Of a stretch of 17,749 nucleotides of DNA, positions 6,413-13,498 are shown piece after piece. Location of the stretch: positions 1-17,749 of the forward strand of contig CAKRPS010000042.1 in NCBI GenBank assembly GCA_934385475.1, given 5' to 3'. The notes below the pieces were generated by a model, which made no database searches, was not told where the DNA came from, and worked only from the letters and a program-made list of their open reading frames with translations. The stretch comes from an uncultured Lachnospiraceae bacterium (lineage in GTDB: Bacteria; Bacillota; Clostridia; Lachnospirales; Lachnospiraceae). The position numbers and the translations under genes were made by a program. Numbering within the stretch: the stretch's first letter is position 1; each line of letters opens with the position of its first letter.

Positions 6413-7039
6413 TTATTCGCGGATATCCAGGTTCTTACCAATTAAACCAATGTGTGAGCCTTCCGGGAGCCCGCCTTCTGCGTGACCGATAAGCCATTTG
6501 TTGGTTGCTGTGATCAGGGCATCTTCATTTCCCGCATGCTCTCCCTCAAGCGGATAGTTCGTTCCCTTTGGAAGTACGATTCCTACCTTAAACTGCTGGT
6601 TGTCAGCCCCAGCACTGCAAGGTGCGTAGTGAAGTGTGGTTGCATACACTTCCACAGCTGTCCCTGCCGGTACTAAGAACGCCTCCATTTTGGCAGTCTC
6701 GTAAGTATATTCATCGGTAATATCCTGCTGCATACCCAGAATCAGTACCGCATCGGTAGCTGCCACATTGATTTCGGAATTTCTGTGATACTCTACTGCA
6801 TTCAGCTTATAGTTCACACCATTACAATAACCAATCTGGATTGGCAGTTCTCCATAAGTTACTTTCTGCAGCTCTTTCATGGCAGCGGTTGCTTCCAGTT
6901 CCGGAACGGATGGCTCATAAGCTACACCTTCATAATCAGGTGTCTTCTTCAGTGCTTCCACCAGTTCTGTGAAATCAACACCCTTCACCACACGCCCGTA
7001 TTTGCGAAACGCAGCATCTGTGATTTTCTTAATCTCCAT
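6413..7039 (-). CDS. DUF4867 family protein (cupin-like), sugar operon middle gene
   Basis: A 208-residue soluble protein of the kind annotated DUF4867, found in Clostridia next to FucI/AraA-like isomerases and FGGY kinases (family assignment from memory of such operons). The middle contains a cupin-like run: LVPAGTAVEVYATTLHYAPC at about 121-140 with one His, preceded by a Tyr/His/Asn-rich part (NGVNYKLNAVEYHRNSEI) that could bind metal or sugar. The end GGLPEGSHIGLIGKNLDIRE is typical of the group. GAGAGGG lies 7 nt before the ATG. The gene sits 32 bp after the kinase and 73 bp before the isomerase. Its reaction is not known; an epimerase or isomerase step on the same sugar is plausible but unproven. 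Confidence 0.75.
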   Translation of the reverse strand: MEIKKITDAAFRKYGRVVKGVDFTELVEALKKTPDYEGVAYEPSVPELEATAAMKELQKVTYGELPIQIGYCNGVNYKLNAVEYHRNSEINVAATDAVLILGMQQDITDEYTYETAKMEAFLVPAGTAVEVYATTLHYAPCSAGADNQQFKVGIVLPKGTNYPLEGEHAGNEDALITATNKWLIGHAEGGLPEGSHIGLIGKNLDIRE

Positions 7040-7071
7040 TTGATAACCCTCTCCCTTCTGTTCTCTTTGCT

Positions 7072-8547
7072 CTACTGCAGCTTTCCAAACAGTTCCTTAC
7101 AGGTCGGATAAATCTGTCTGAATTGCTGATATCTTGCTTCATATTTCTCAACCAGTGCAGCATCAGGCTCCACGGTATCTACCACTTTCACAATCTTTTC
7201 AGCAGCCTCTTCTACGTCTGCATACTCTCCGCAGGCAACTGCTGCCAGCATGGCACCCCCCATAGCCGGTCCTTCTTCACTCTCAATGACATCTACTTTC
7301 AGGTTCATGATGTTGGCAATCATCTTCTTCCAGAGAGGACTCTTGGCACCGCCACCGCAGATTTTCGTTCTTTCAATCTTGATACCCAGTGATTTTGCTA
7401 CCTCCAGGGAATCTCTTAAAGCAAAGGCAACACCTTCCAATACCGCCTGTGTCATATCAGCCCTGGTGGTATCCATTGTCATACCAATGAAGGTTCCTCT
7501 TGCATTCGGGTCATTGTGAGGGGAACGCTCACCCATCAGGTAAGGCAGGAAGTATACGTGATTCTCGCCCAGCTTATCCTCTGTGATGTCCTTCTGCTCT
7601 GCCGCATAATCCTTGGTGCCAATGATTTCATCCATCCACCACTTGTTACAGGATGCGGCGCTTAACATACATCCCATCAGATGATAATGTCCGTCCGCAT
7701 GTGCAAAAGCATGCAGTGCGTTATATTTGTCCACTCCGAATTTATTAGAGGAAATGAAAATCGTTCCGCTTGTTCCAAGAGAAATATTACATCTTCCATC
7801 TCCTACCGTGCCGGTTCCTACTGCAGCTGCTGCATTGTCACCGCCGCCGGCTGCTACTTTAACCGTCTCCGGGATTCCCAGCTCTTTTGCAATTTCCGGT
7901 AATACAGTTCCTACCGTCTCATAGCTTTCAAATATCTTCGCAAGCTGCTCTTCCTTCACGCCGCAGATTTCACACATTTCCCTGGACCAGCAACGGTTCT
8001 TTACATCAAACAGCAGCATACCGGAAGCATCGGATACATCGGTACAGTGAACACCAGTCAGCTTATAGGCGATGTAATCCTTTGGCAGCATAATTTTACG
8101 GATTCTCGCAAAGTTCTCCGGCTCCTTGTTCTTTACCCAGAGAATCTTCGGTGCGGTAAATCCGGTAAAGGAAATGTTGGCGGTATAGGCAGACAGCTTA
8201 TCCTTACCGATTACATTATTCAGATAATCACATTCCTCTGTCGTTCTTCCGTCATTCCAGAGAATTGCAGGTCTTATCACCTCATCCTTTTCATCCAGAA
8301 TAACCAGTCCATGCATCTGTCCGCCGAAGCTGATCCCTGCGATCTGGCTCTTGTCCACATCGGCGATCAGTTCCTTGATGCCTTCCATACTCTTCTCATA
8401 CCAGTCCTCCGGTTTCTGTTCTGACCAGCCCGGATGGGGGAAATATAATGGATACTCCTTGGAAACGATATTTACAATCTTACCGCTCCCTTCCATCAAA
8501 AGAAGCTTCACAGCGCTTGTTCCTAAATCTACACCAATGTACAGCAT
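7072..8547 (-). CDS. xylB: FGGY-family carbohydrate kinase, xylulokinase type
   Basis: Phosphorylates a ketose with ATP in the cytosol; 491 residues, normal for XylB. The N-terminal phosphate-binding loop is YIGVDLGTSAVK at 3-14. FGGQMHG at 74-80 and WNDGR at 97-101 are the sugar-binding signatures seen in xylulokinases. GGGDNAAAAVGTG carries the catalytic Asp237. GERSPHNDPNARG at 339-351 is the second FGGY signature, and CGGGAKSPLWKKM at 397-409 is the adenine-binding part. The ribosome site GGGAGG is 7 nt before the ATG. As first gene of the operon it is followed by the DUF4867 and isomerase genes and controlled from the divergent promoter region. The call as D-xylulose kinase is by similarity; with a fucose/arabinose-type isomerase as partner the true substrate may be another ketose such as ribulose. 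Confidence 0.9.
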   Translation of the reverse strand: MLYIGVDLGTSAVKLLLMEGSGKIVNIVSKEYPLYFPHPGWSEQKPEDWYEKSMEGIKELIADVDKSQIAGISFGGQMHGLVILDEKDEVIRPAILWNDGRTTEECDYLNNVIGKDKLSAYTANISFTGFTAPKILWVKNKEPENFARIRKIMLPKDYIAYKLTGVHCTDVSDASGMLLFDVKNRCWSREMCEICGVKEEQLAKIFESYETVGTVLPEIAKELGIPETVKVAAGGGDNAAAAVGTGTVGDGRCNISLGTSGTIFISSNKFGVDKYNALHAFAHADGHYHLMGCMLSAASCNKWWMDEIIGTKDYAAEQKDITEDKLGENHVYFLPYLMGERSPHNDPNARGTFIGMTMDTTRADMTQAVLEGVAFALRDSLEVAKSLGIKIERTKICGGGAKSPLWKKMIANIMNLKVDVIESEEGPAMGGAMLAAVACGEYADVEEAAEKIVKVVDTVEPDAALVEKYEARYQQFRQIYPTCKELFGKLQ

Positions 8548-8581
8548 TGTAACCCTCCCTTATTGTCTGTGTTATTTGTTC

Positions 8582-8595
8582 CGTGCTCGTGCACG
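8582..8595. promoter_or_regulatory. Putative operator O1 of the LacI-type regulator
   Basis: CGTGC-TCGT-GCACG, perfect 5-bp arms around a 4-bp centre. It lies just downstream of the operon -10 box, so a bound repressor would cover the start point. GCTCGTGCA (8585-8593) is repeated as GCTCGCGCA at 8615-8623. Confidence 0.5.
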
Positions 8596-8603
8596 TTAAT
8601 TTT

Positions 8604-8632
8604 ATAATAATATCGCTCGCGCAGAAAATCAA
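8604..8632 (-). promoter_or_regulatory. Putative sigma-A promoter of the sugar operon
   Basis: On the minus strand TTGATT (8627-8632), 17 nt, TATTAT (8604-8609), 57 bp before the kinase ATG. One operator-like site lies within its spacer and another lies at the start point, an arrangement that fits repression. Confidence 0.5.
8612..8625. promoter_or_regulatory. Putative operator O2, between -35 and -10
   Basis: ATCGC-TCGC-GCAGA shares GC-TCG(C/T)-GCA with O1 and lies exactly 30 bp from it, about three helical turns, so two bound dimers would sit on the same face. Its left arm is weaker than that of O1. Confidence 0.4.
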
Positions 8633-8766
8633 TACCTCTTTTCAAATTCGTAGATTTGTACAATTTATACGGTTTCTAATTGTTAATTTCCACATTGTAA
8701 AACATATTGCACAGCAAATTTGTACTTTTTAATTGAAAATAAACATAACAATTTTGGTCTCAGAAA

Positions 8767-8795
8767 TTGACTTGTACACCTCCTTGTGCTACCCT
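8767..8795 (+). promoter_or_regulatory. Possible promoter of the LacI-type regulator
   Basis: TTGACT (8767-8772), 17 nt, TACCCT (8790-8795). The -35 is good but the -10 is poor, so it may need activation. It would give a leader of about 115 nt. The rest of the 370-bp gap (8633-8766) is AT-rich and shows nothing else I recognise. Confidence 0.3.
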
Positions 8796-8829
8796 AATTC
8801 CATGATGCTGACAAATCAGCGGATTCCGA

Positions 8830-8886
8830 ATGTTTAAAGAATTGCAAAAGCAGCCTGCTGCGGAGCAATTCGAGAGCATCCGTTGA
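8830..8886 (+). other. Possible 18-codon leader ORF folded in a hairpin, before the regulator
   Basis: An ATG at 8830 opens 18 codons (MFKELQKQPAAEQFESIR) to TGA at 8884, with only a weak GGA ribosome site. The same bases form a nested hairpin: GAATTGC (8839-8845) with GCAATTC (8865-8871), and inside GCAG (8850-8853) with CTGC (8858-8861). A smaller hairpin, GCTGA and TCAGC, lies at 8807-8820. The leader is therefore structured and could control the regulator gene. That it is translated is not shown. Confidence 0.25.
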
Positions 8887-8917
8887 AAATACAACATGCA
8901 AGGAAATGAGGATCAGC

Positions 8918-9934
8918 ATGGCAACCATCAAAGAAATCGCTGCCCTCGCAGGGGTATCACGAGGAACCGTAGACCGGGTGTTAAACCACCGGGGTGCAGT
9001 GAATCCACAGACAGAACAGAAAATACTGGATATTATCCAGGAATTAGATTATAAGCCCAACAAGGCCGGCATCGTGCTTGCCGCCCAGAAGAAAAATCTC
9101 AAGCTCGGAGTTCTCCTTCTCGGCAAAAGCAACCCTTTCTATGGTGATATACTGAAAGGCGTACAGGATAAAGCAGTAGAACTGGAAGGCTATAATTGTA
9201 ACGTCATAATCCGACAGACCGATTACAGTCTTTCCCAGCAGCTTGCCGCCATAGAAGAACTGACGGCCGAAGGGATCAGCGGTCTCGCCATCTCCCCCTA
9301 CAACGACGCAAGCATCCGGGCCAAAATTGACGAGCTTTATCATCGTGGCATTCCTGTGGTCACCCTGAATACTGACATTGTAAACTCCCGCAGAATCGCC
9401 TACGTGGGCAGTAATTTCTACAGATCCGGCGAAACAGCCGCCGGTCTGATGCACCTCATGACATCCGGTGACGTTCATATCGGAATCATCTCCGGTTCCC
9501 AGGATATCTTATGTCATACGGAACGTATTGCCGGATTCCGGAGCATCCTTCGCTCCTACCTGAATATTTCTGTGGTCGGTACGATCATGAACAACGACGA
9601 TGACGAGGAAAGCTACGCCCTGACCCTACAGCTTCTTCAGGCACATCCGGAAATGAATGCCCTGTACTTCTCTGCTGCCGGTGTTTACGGCGGGTGCCGC
9701 GCTGTCCTTGCGTCCGGCCGGGCTGACAATATGACCATTATCTCCAACGATATGGTAGATACCACCCGCGAATTTATAGAAAGCGGCCTGATCTGTGCAA
9801 CAATCTGTCAGCACCCCTATATCCAGGGCTACAAACCGCTTTCGATCCTGTTTACCTATTTGACGACAGGGGAACTTCCCTCCACGGAATATCACTACGT
9901 CGATGTGGATATCCGCATCCGCGAAAACATTTAA
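8918..9934 (+). CDS. LacI-family transcriptional regulator with sugar-binding domain
   Basis: DNA-binding repressor or regulator, 338 residues. Residues 2-25 form the LacI helix-turn-helix (TIKEIAALAGVSRGTVDRVLN), followed by the hinge region at about 45-58 (YKPNKAGIVLA, unlike the usual N-x-x-AR-x-LA). From about 62 to the end is a periplasmic-binding-protein fold (GVLLLGKSNPFYGDIL, IDELYHRGIPVVTLNTDI, AYVGSNFY, ISNDMVDTTREFI) that should bind the inducing sugar. I choose ATG 8918: GAGG is 6 nt upstream and the protein then begins as family members do. The ATG at 8906 is only 3 nt from its AAGG. It diverges from the kinase-DUF4867-isomerase operon, the classical place for its own regulator, and the operator-like sites lie between. 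A shared bidirectional terminator follows. Confidence 0.9.
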   Translation: MATIKEIAALAGVSRGTVDRVLNHRGAVNPQTEQKILDIIQELDYKPNKAGIVLAAQKKNLKLGVLLLGKSNPFYGDILKGVQDKAVELEGYNCNVIIRQTDYSLSQQLAAIEELTAEGISGLAISPYNDASIRAKIDELYHRGIPVVTLNTDIVNSRRIAYVGSNFYRSGETAAGLMHLMTSGDVHIGIISGSQDILCHTERIAGFRSILRSYLNISVVGTIMNNDDDEESYALTLQLLQAHPEMNALYFSAAGVYGGCRAVLASGRADNMTIISNDMVDTTREFIESGLICATICQHPYIQGYKPLSILFTYLTTGELPSTEYHYVDVDIRIRENI

Positions 9935-9995
9935 GCACATACAGACATTTTTCCCATCGCCTACGAGCAATTTCTTATTACACAGCGCACCAAAG

Positions 9996-10032
9996 AAAAG
10001 GTTGCCATGAATCCTTCATGACAACCTTTTTT
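9996..10032. terminator. Bidirectional terminator between regulator and EAL gene
   Basis: AAAAGGTTG (9996-10004) pairs with CAACCTTTT (10022-10030), and CATGAA (10006-10011) with TTCATG (10015-10020). There is one mismatch between the two helices and a TCC loop. T6 follows on the plus strand and a T-rich tail on the minus strand. It serves two convergent genes. Confidence 0.85.
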
Positions 10033-10039
10033 ATGCCTG

Positions 10040-11752
10040 TCAGGCATCCGCCTTTCCGACCAGCTCCGGATTATGGAGAAAATCATGTTCAAACACATCT
10101 GCCGGTGAAGGTTTGCCGAAATAATAACCCTGGATCATATCCGGCTTCGTCTCCATCATCTTGTTCAGTTCCTCCTTGTATTCAATTCCTTCCATACATA
10201 CCGAGGAACCAAGACTATGTACCATATCAATAATATGGCAGATCAGATTGTAATCATAATCATTCTTAAGCGCCTGCACCACAAAGCTCCTGTCAATCTT
10301 GACCGTTCTGGCCTCAATCTCCTTCAGGTAACGCATATTAGAGTAACCTGTTCCGAAATCATCCAACGCCAGATCAATCCTCTTGTCCTTCAAATCCTTA
10401 AACAGCTCTTTGATGCGGAAGTCTGTCTCGATGTAGCCGCTCTCCGTAAGCTCCAGTACAAGGCTTTCCGGTGCAATTCCAACCTCTTCGATACACTTAT
10501 CCACATCCTTCATCAGATCACTCTTGTGAATCTGTACATAGGAAAGATTGACATTTACATGAAAATCCGGTACATACTGCTGCCATTCCTTACACTTTTC
10601 GGCAGCCTTGCGAAGCACATAACGTCCCACAGGAATGATCAGTCCACTCTCTTCCAGAATCGGAATGAAAACTGCCGGTGAAACATTTCCAAACTCTTCA
10701 TTTCTCCAACGCAGAAGCGCCTCCGCACCTATCAGCTTAAATCCGTCTGTCGAGACGATTGGCTGATAGAAAACATCAAAGCCTTCATAGTTCATATTGA
10801 CCGACTTTCTCATCGCCCTGCGGATGCTCAGTCTGCGCAGATACTCGTTATAGGCTTCCTCATCAAACTCGTGCATCTGGTTTCTGCCGTTCCGTTTTGC
10901 TTCATCCAGAGCAAACTCCGTCATTCGGAGGATTTCCTTTACATTCCGGCAACCGACACTCGTTGTCATCACGCCTGCTGACACCGTATAGAAGCTGCTG
11001 TACTCCTTCTCTCTCACCATCTCGGCTACACTCTGACGGATCTGCTTGTACACTTTCTCCGCCGTCTTCGTCGGGTGCTCCGAGGCATCCACTATCATAA
11101 ATTCATCCGCTACAATTCTGTACAGGTCTACGCTTTCTCCTATAATTTCTCCGATATTTTCGGCGAGCTCCTGCAAAACGGCATTTCCTGCCTCCATGCC
11201 CTCCTTCTCATTGATCTCCTTGAAATTATCAATACCAAGGCGCATGATATAATGAATCCGCTCCGGCTTGTCTCTGAGCATCTCACTCAGATCCATACAG
11301 AGTCTTTCTGTCTTACGAAGTCCCGTCAGATTATCCGCAGAAGATTTTCTGCCAAGGTCTGTCACCCTGCCGATCAAAAGCTTATGTCCGTCATTTCCCT
11401 CTATCACACTTCCGGTACTACCGATCCATACGGTCTTATTATGCCGGTCCATCCACCGGTATTCCAAAGAACGGGATGTTTTCAATCCACGCGCACATTC
11501 CTCAGTATCTTTCATCACCATGTCATAATCAGCGGGATGTATGATCTTCTTCAAACTCTCCCGTGCATTCTGAACCATCACAGCTTCAAACGGGAATCGC
11601 TCCGTTGTCTTTTTCGCCACAATGTAAACATCTGCATCCAGATCAAAAATAAAAAAATAAGAATCCGCAGAACCCTGCAGGATTTCCATCACTGCCCTTA
11701 TCTGTTTGAGTGACATATCGCTCATTATTTTACGCTTATCCGTATTGACCAC
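10040..11752 (-). CDS. PAS-GGDEF-EAL protein, probable c-di-GMP phosphodiesterase
   Basis: A cytosolic signalling protein of 570 residues with no membrane segment. Residues about 20-135 form a PAS-like sensor (EYRWMDRHNKTVWIGSTGSV, then LLIGRVTDL). A GGDEF domain starts at DNLTGL (140-145), but its signature is VADEF (214-218), so cyclase activity is unlikely; it may still bind GTP. The EAL domain (about 320-555) keeps every residue I can check: E344 of EALLRW, N402, E434, D464-D465 in DDFGTGYS, K485, E521 and Q541. It therefore should degrade c-di-GMP, which usually favours motility; this fits the flagellar genes in the window. The GTG start at 11752 is uncertain; ATG at 11725 is an alternative. 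It stands alone, convergent with the regulator gene and divergent from carbamate kinase. Confidence 0.9.
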   Translation of the reverse strand: MVNTDKRKIMSDMSLKQIRAVMEILQGSADSYFFIFDLDADVYIVAKKTTERFPFEAVMVQNARESLKKIIHPADYDMVMKDTEECARGLKTSRSLEYRWMDRHNKTVWIGSTGSVIEGNDGHKLLIGRVTDLGRKSSADNLTGLRKTERLCMDLSEMLRDKPERIHYIMRLGIDNFKEINEKEGMEAGNAVLQELAENIGEIIGESVDLYRIVADEFMIVDASEHPTKTAEKVYKQIRQSVAEMVREKEYSSFYTVSAGVMTTSVGCRNVKEILRMTEFALDEAKRNGRNQMHEFDEEAYNEYLRRLSIRRAMRKSVNMNYEGFDVFYQPIVSTDGFKLIGAEALLRWRNEEFGNVSPAVFIPILEESGLIIPVGRYVLRKAAEKCKEWQQYVPDFHVNVNLSYVQIHKSDLMKDVDKCIEEVGIAPESLVLELTESGYIETDFRIKELFKDLKDKRIDLALDDFGTGYSNMRYLKEIEARTVKIDRSFVVQALKNDYDYNLICHIIDMVHSLGSSVCMEGIEYKEELNKMMETKPDMIQGYYFGKPSPADVFEHDFLHNPELVGKADA

Positions 11753-11939
11753 CTCTTATCCTGTCGGCTAATCAGCCGTTCTTTCGCAATCCCATTTCTA
11801 TTCCCTCTATTCTCTACATTTCCTATTATAGATTCGCATCCAGAAACTGTCAAATTTTTTGTATAGTTTTTGGTTATTGCCATAATATTGTGTATATTAT
11901 TCCAAAAATTACAACACTTCAGTTTATTAAGGCTAAATA

Positions 11940-11953
11940 TTTTGTATACAAAA
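11940..11953. promoter_or_regulatory. Perfect palindrome over the -35 of carbamate kinase
   Basis: TTTTGTATACAAAA, 14 bp with perfect symmetry. A -10 box TATACT follows at 11968-11973, so the palindrome covers the -35 position (TATACA 11945-11950, 17-nt spacer). The TTGTATACAA core resembles operators of GntR-type regulators, none of which is encoded here. The remaining gap to the EAL gene is AT-rich without other clear signals. Confidence 0.45.
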
Positions 11954-12030
11954 CACGTTCCTTTTGATATACTATTTACATATCTTTTACCCCAACATCT
12001 TATGGGAACGAAATGGAGGCTTACACAGAT

Positions 12031-12966
12031 ATGAATAAGAAAAAAGCAGTTGTCTCTCTCGGACATGAGGCACTTGGCTATACGACTACCGAACAGTGGG
12101 ATGCCGTAAAGATTACCGCAAAGGCTCTCGCCAATCTGATCGAAGCAGATTATCAGCTCACCATCACACATAGCAACGGACCGCAGGTAAGCATGATCCA
12201 CAAAGCTATGACAGAGCTGCGGCGTGTCTACATAGATTACACTCCGGCACCGATGTGTGTCTGTTCTGCAATGAGTCAGGGGTATGTGGGATATGATATT
12301 CAGAATGCACTTCGCTCAGAGCTTCTTAGCAGAGGACTCTCCACTCCTGTCAGCACGATTCTGACACAGGTAACGGTTGATCCCTACGATGAAGCATTCT
12401 ATGAGCCGACAAAGGTGATCGGAAGATATATGTCTGCAGAGGACGCAGAAATGGAAATTAAGAAAGGCAATTATGTCGTAGAGGAACCCGGCAAAGGATT
12501 CCGCCGTGTCGTAGCTGCCCCGAAGCCGATTGATATCGTGGAAATCGACACCATCCGGACACTTGCAGAAGCCGATCAGGCCGTTATCGCCTGTGGCGGA
12601 GGCGGCATTCCCGTAATCGAACAGAATCATATTCTGAAGGGTGCTTCCGCAGTCATCGAAAAGGATGCCATCGCTGGAAAGCTTGCCGCTGATCTCTATG
12701 CCGATGAGCTGATCATCCTGACCAGCGTTCCTATGGTCTACAAAAACTATGGCAAACCGGAACAGGAAGGCATTTCCACCATGAATGTTGCACTTGCCAA
12801 AGACTATATTGCTCAGGGTCAGTTTGAAGAGGGCACCATGCTTCCCAAGATCGAAGCTGCTGTCTCCTATCTTGAGAAGAACCCGAACGGCAGAGTACTC
12901 ATCACCTCTCTGGAATGTGTCGCCGATGCCATCAAGGGCAGGAATGGCACTGTGATAACACCATAA
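12031..12966 (+). CDS. arcC: Carbamate kinase (clostridial GHEALG variant)
   Basis: Transfers phosphate between carbamoyl phosphate and ADP, making ATP and carbamate; usually the last step of arginine, agmatine, purine or allantoin breakdown. 311 residues, an amino acid kinase fold. Motifs: GHEALG at 11-16 (GGNAL/GRNAL in classical enzymes), THSNGPQV at 46-53 (GNGPQVG in others), the conserved Thr/Gln/Asp part TQVTVDPYD at 112-120, ACGGGGIPV at 187-195, AVIEKD at 207-212, and MLPKIEAA near 270-277. These changes are shared by many Lachnospiraceae carbamate kinases (from memory), so I take it as active. The start is ATG 12031, with GGAGG 11 nt upstream; the ATG at 12013 overlaps that site. It stands alone, with no arginine deiminase or transcarbamylase beside it. 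Its end overlaps lspA by 35 bp tail to tail. Confidence 0.9.
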   Translation: MNKKKAVVSLGHEALGYTTTEQWDAVKITAKALANLIEADYQLTITHSNGPQVSMIHKAMTELRRVYIDYTPAPMCVCSAMSQGYVGYDIQNALRSELLSRGLSTPVSTILTQVTVDPYDEAFYEPTKVIGRYMSAEDAEMEIKKGNYVVEEPGKGFRRVVAAPKPIDIVEIDTIRTLAEADQAVIACGGGGIPVIEQNHILKGASAVIEKDAIAGKLAADLYADELIILTSVPMVYKNYGKPEQEGISTMNVALAKDYIAQGQFEEGTMLPKIEAAVSYLEKNPNGRVLITSLECVADAIKGRNGTVITP

Positions 12967-13399
12967 GAAGAGCACCGATCATAATACAGAAATCAGAGAT
13001 ATTGAATACAATACCTCTGATTTTTTTATTTTTGACCGGAAAACTCACATAATCTACCACATATTTGCGGCGCAGCCTGTCATAGGTGTTGCTGTAAGCA
13101 CCTCCGAGCAAAAGGGCAAGACCCATTTTCAACATTCTGCTTCCCCGGAAGGTAAAGGTCACCAGAAATGCCACCGTAGCAGCAAGTGTGAGCGCTACCG
13201 ACAGGATCGCTACCATTTTGCTCTTCTTTTCTCCGGCATTCAGAAATGCTCCCCGGTTGTGGTATTTACGGAGCAATAGCTTTCCACCCAGGGCCGGTCT
13301 TGTCTCTCCCTCTGTTCCCGTTTTTTCAATTCTTTCCTTGATCAGATAGTCTGTCAGGAAAACAATTGCCGCAACAGCGGCGTATCCCAGAATCATCAT
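12932..13399 (-). CDS. lspA: Signal peptidase II (LspA) family protein
   Basis: A membrane aspartic protease that removes signal peptides from prolipoproteins. 155 residues with about four hydrophobic segments (2-19, 63-83, 90-100, 134-149). Family motifs: HNRGAFLN at 47-54, SNTYDR with N104 and catalytic D107, and VFNISD with N133 and catalytic D136. Against classical LspA the glycine-rich part reads GGAYSNTYDR instead of GGxxGNxxDR, and the N-terminus is basic and long, so this may be a divergent paralogue rather than the main enzyme. It overlaps the 3' end of carbamate kinase by 35 bp, and its codons 126-137 contain that gene's terminator. It follows the S8 peptidase gene by 97 bp on the same strand, with a hairpin between. 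Confidence 0.8.
   Translation of the reverse strand: MMILGYAAVAAIVFLTDYLIKERIEKTGTEGETRPALGGKLLLRKYHNRGAFLNAGEKKSKMVAILSVALTLAATVAFLVTFTFRGSRMLKMGLALLLGGAYSNTYDRLRRKYVVDYVSFPVKNKKIRGIVFNISDFCIMIGALLMVLSQCHSCP
12990..13033 (+). terminator. Terminator of carbamate kinase, inside the lspA coding sequence
   Basis: AAATCAGAG (12990-12998) pairs with CTCTGATTT (13015-13023), and inside TATTG (13000-13004) with CAATA (13009-13013) around an AATA loop with one A-C mismatch. The plus strand runs on as TTTTTATTTTT, a full intrinsic terminator. In the minus direction the tail is not T-rich, so lspA transcription should pass through. It overlaps LspA codons for IRGIVFNISD. Confidence 0.85.
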
Positions 13400-13467
13400 A
13401 CTCTATCCTCATTTCTACTACTTGTTGCGAAGAGAAATTCGTGCAGACGATTTTTCTTCTGCCATAA

Positions 13468-13498
13468 AGGCTATTTGTTTTGCTCTGAAACAAAGCCT
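13468..13498 (-). terminator. Hairpin at the S8 peptidase stop, possible weak terminator
   Basis: AGGC-TA-TTTGTTT (13468-13480) pairs with AAACAAA-GCCT (13488-13498), loop 7 nt, 2-nt bulge. It overlaps the S8 stop codon. Only a short T run follows on the minus strand, so it may reduce rather than stop transcription into lspA. Confidence 0.4.

Noticed and set aside
8906..8917. Start of the LacI-type regulator at ATG 8906
   Set aside because: The ribosome site would be only 3 nt away. The ATG at 8918 has better spacing and gives the usual family N-terminus.
11075..11713. Long plus-strand frame opposite the EAL gene (212 aa)
   Set aside because: Antisense shadow. No start signals, and its composition is unlike a folded protein.
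12316..12975. Long minus-strand frame opposite carbamate kinase (219 aa)
   Set aside because: Antisense shadow of a well-conserved gene. No recognisable motif.
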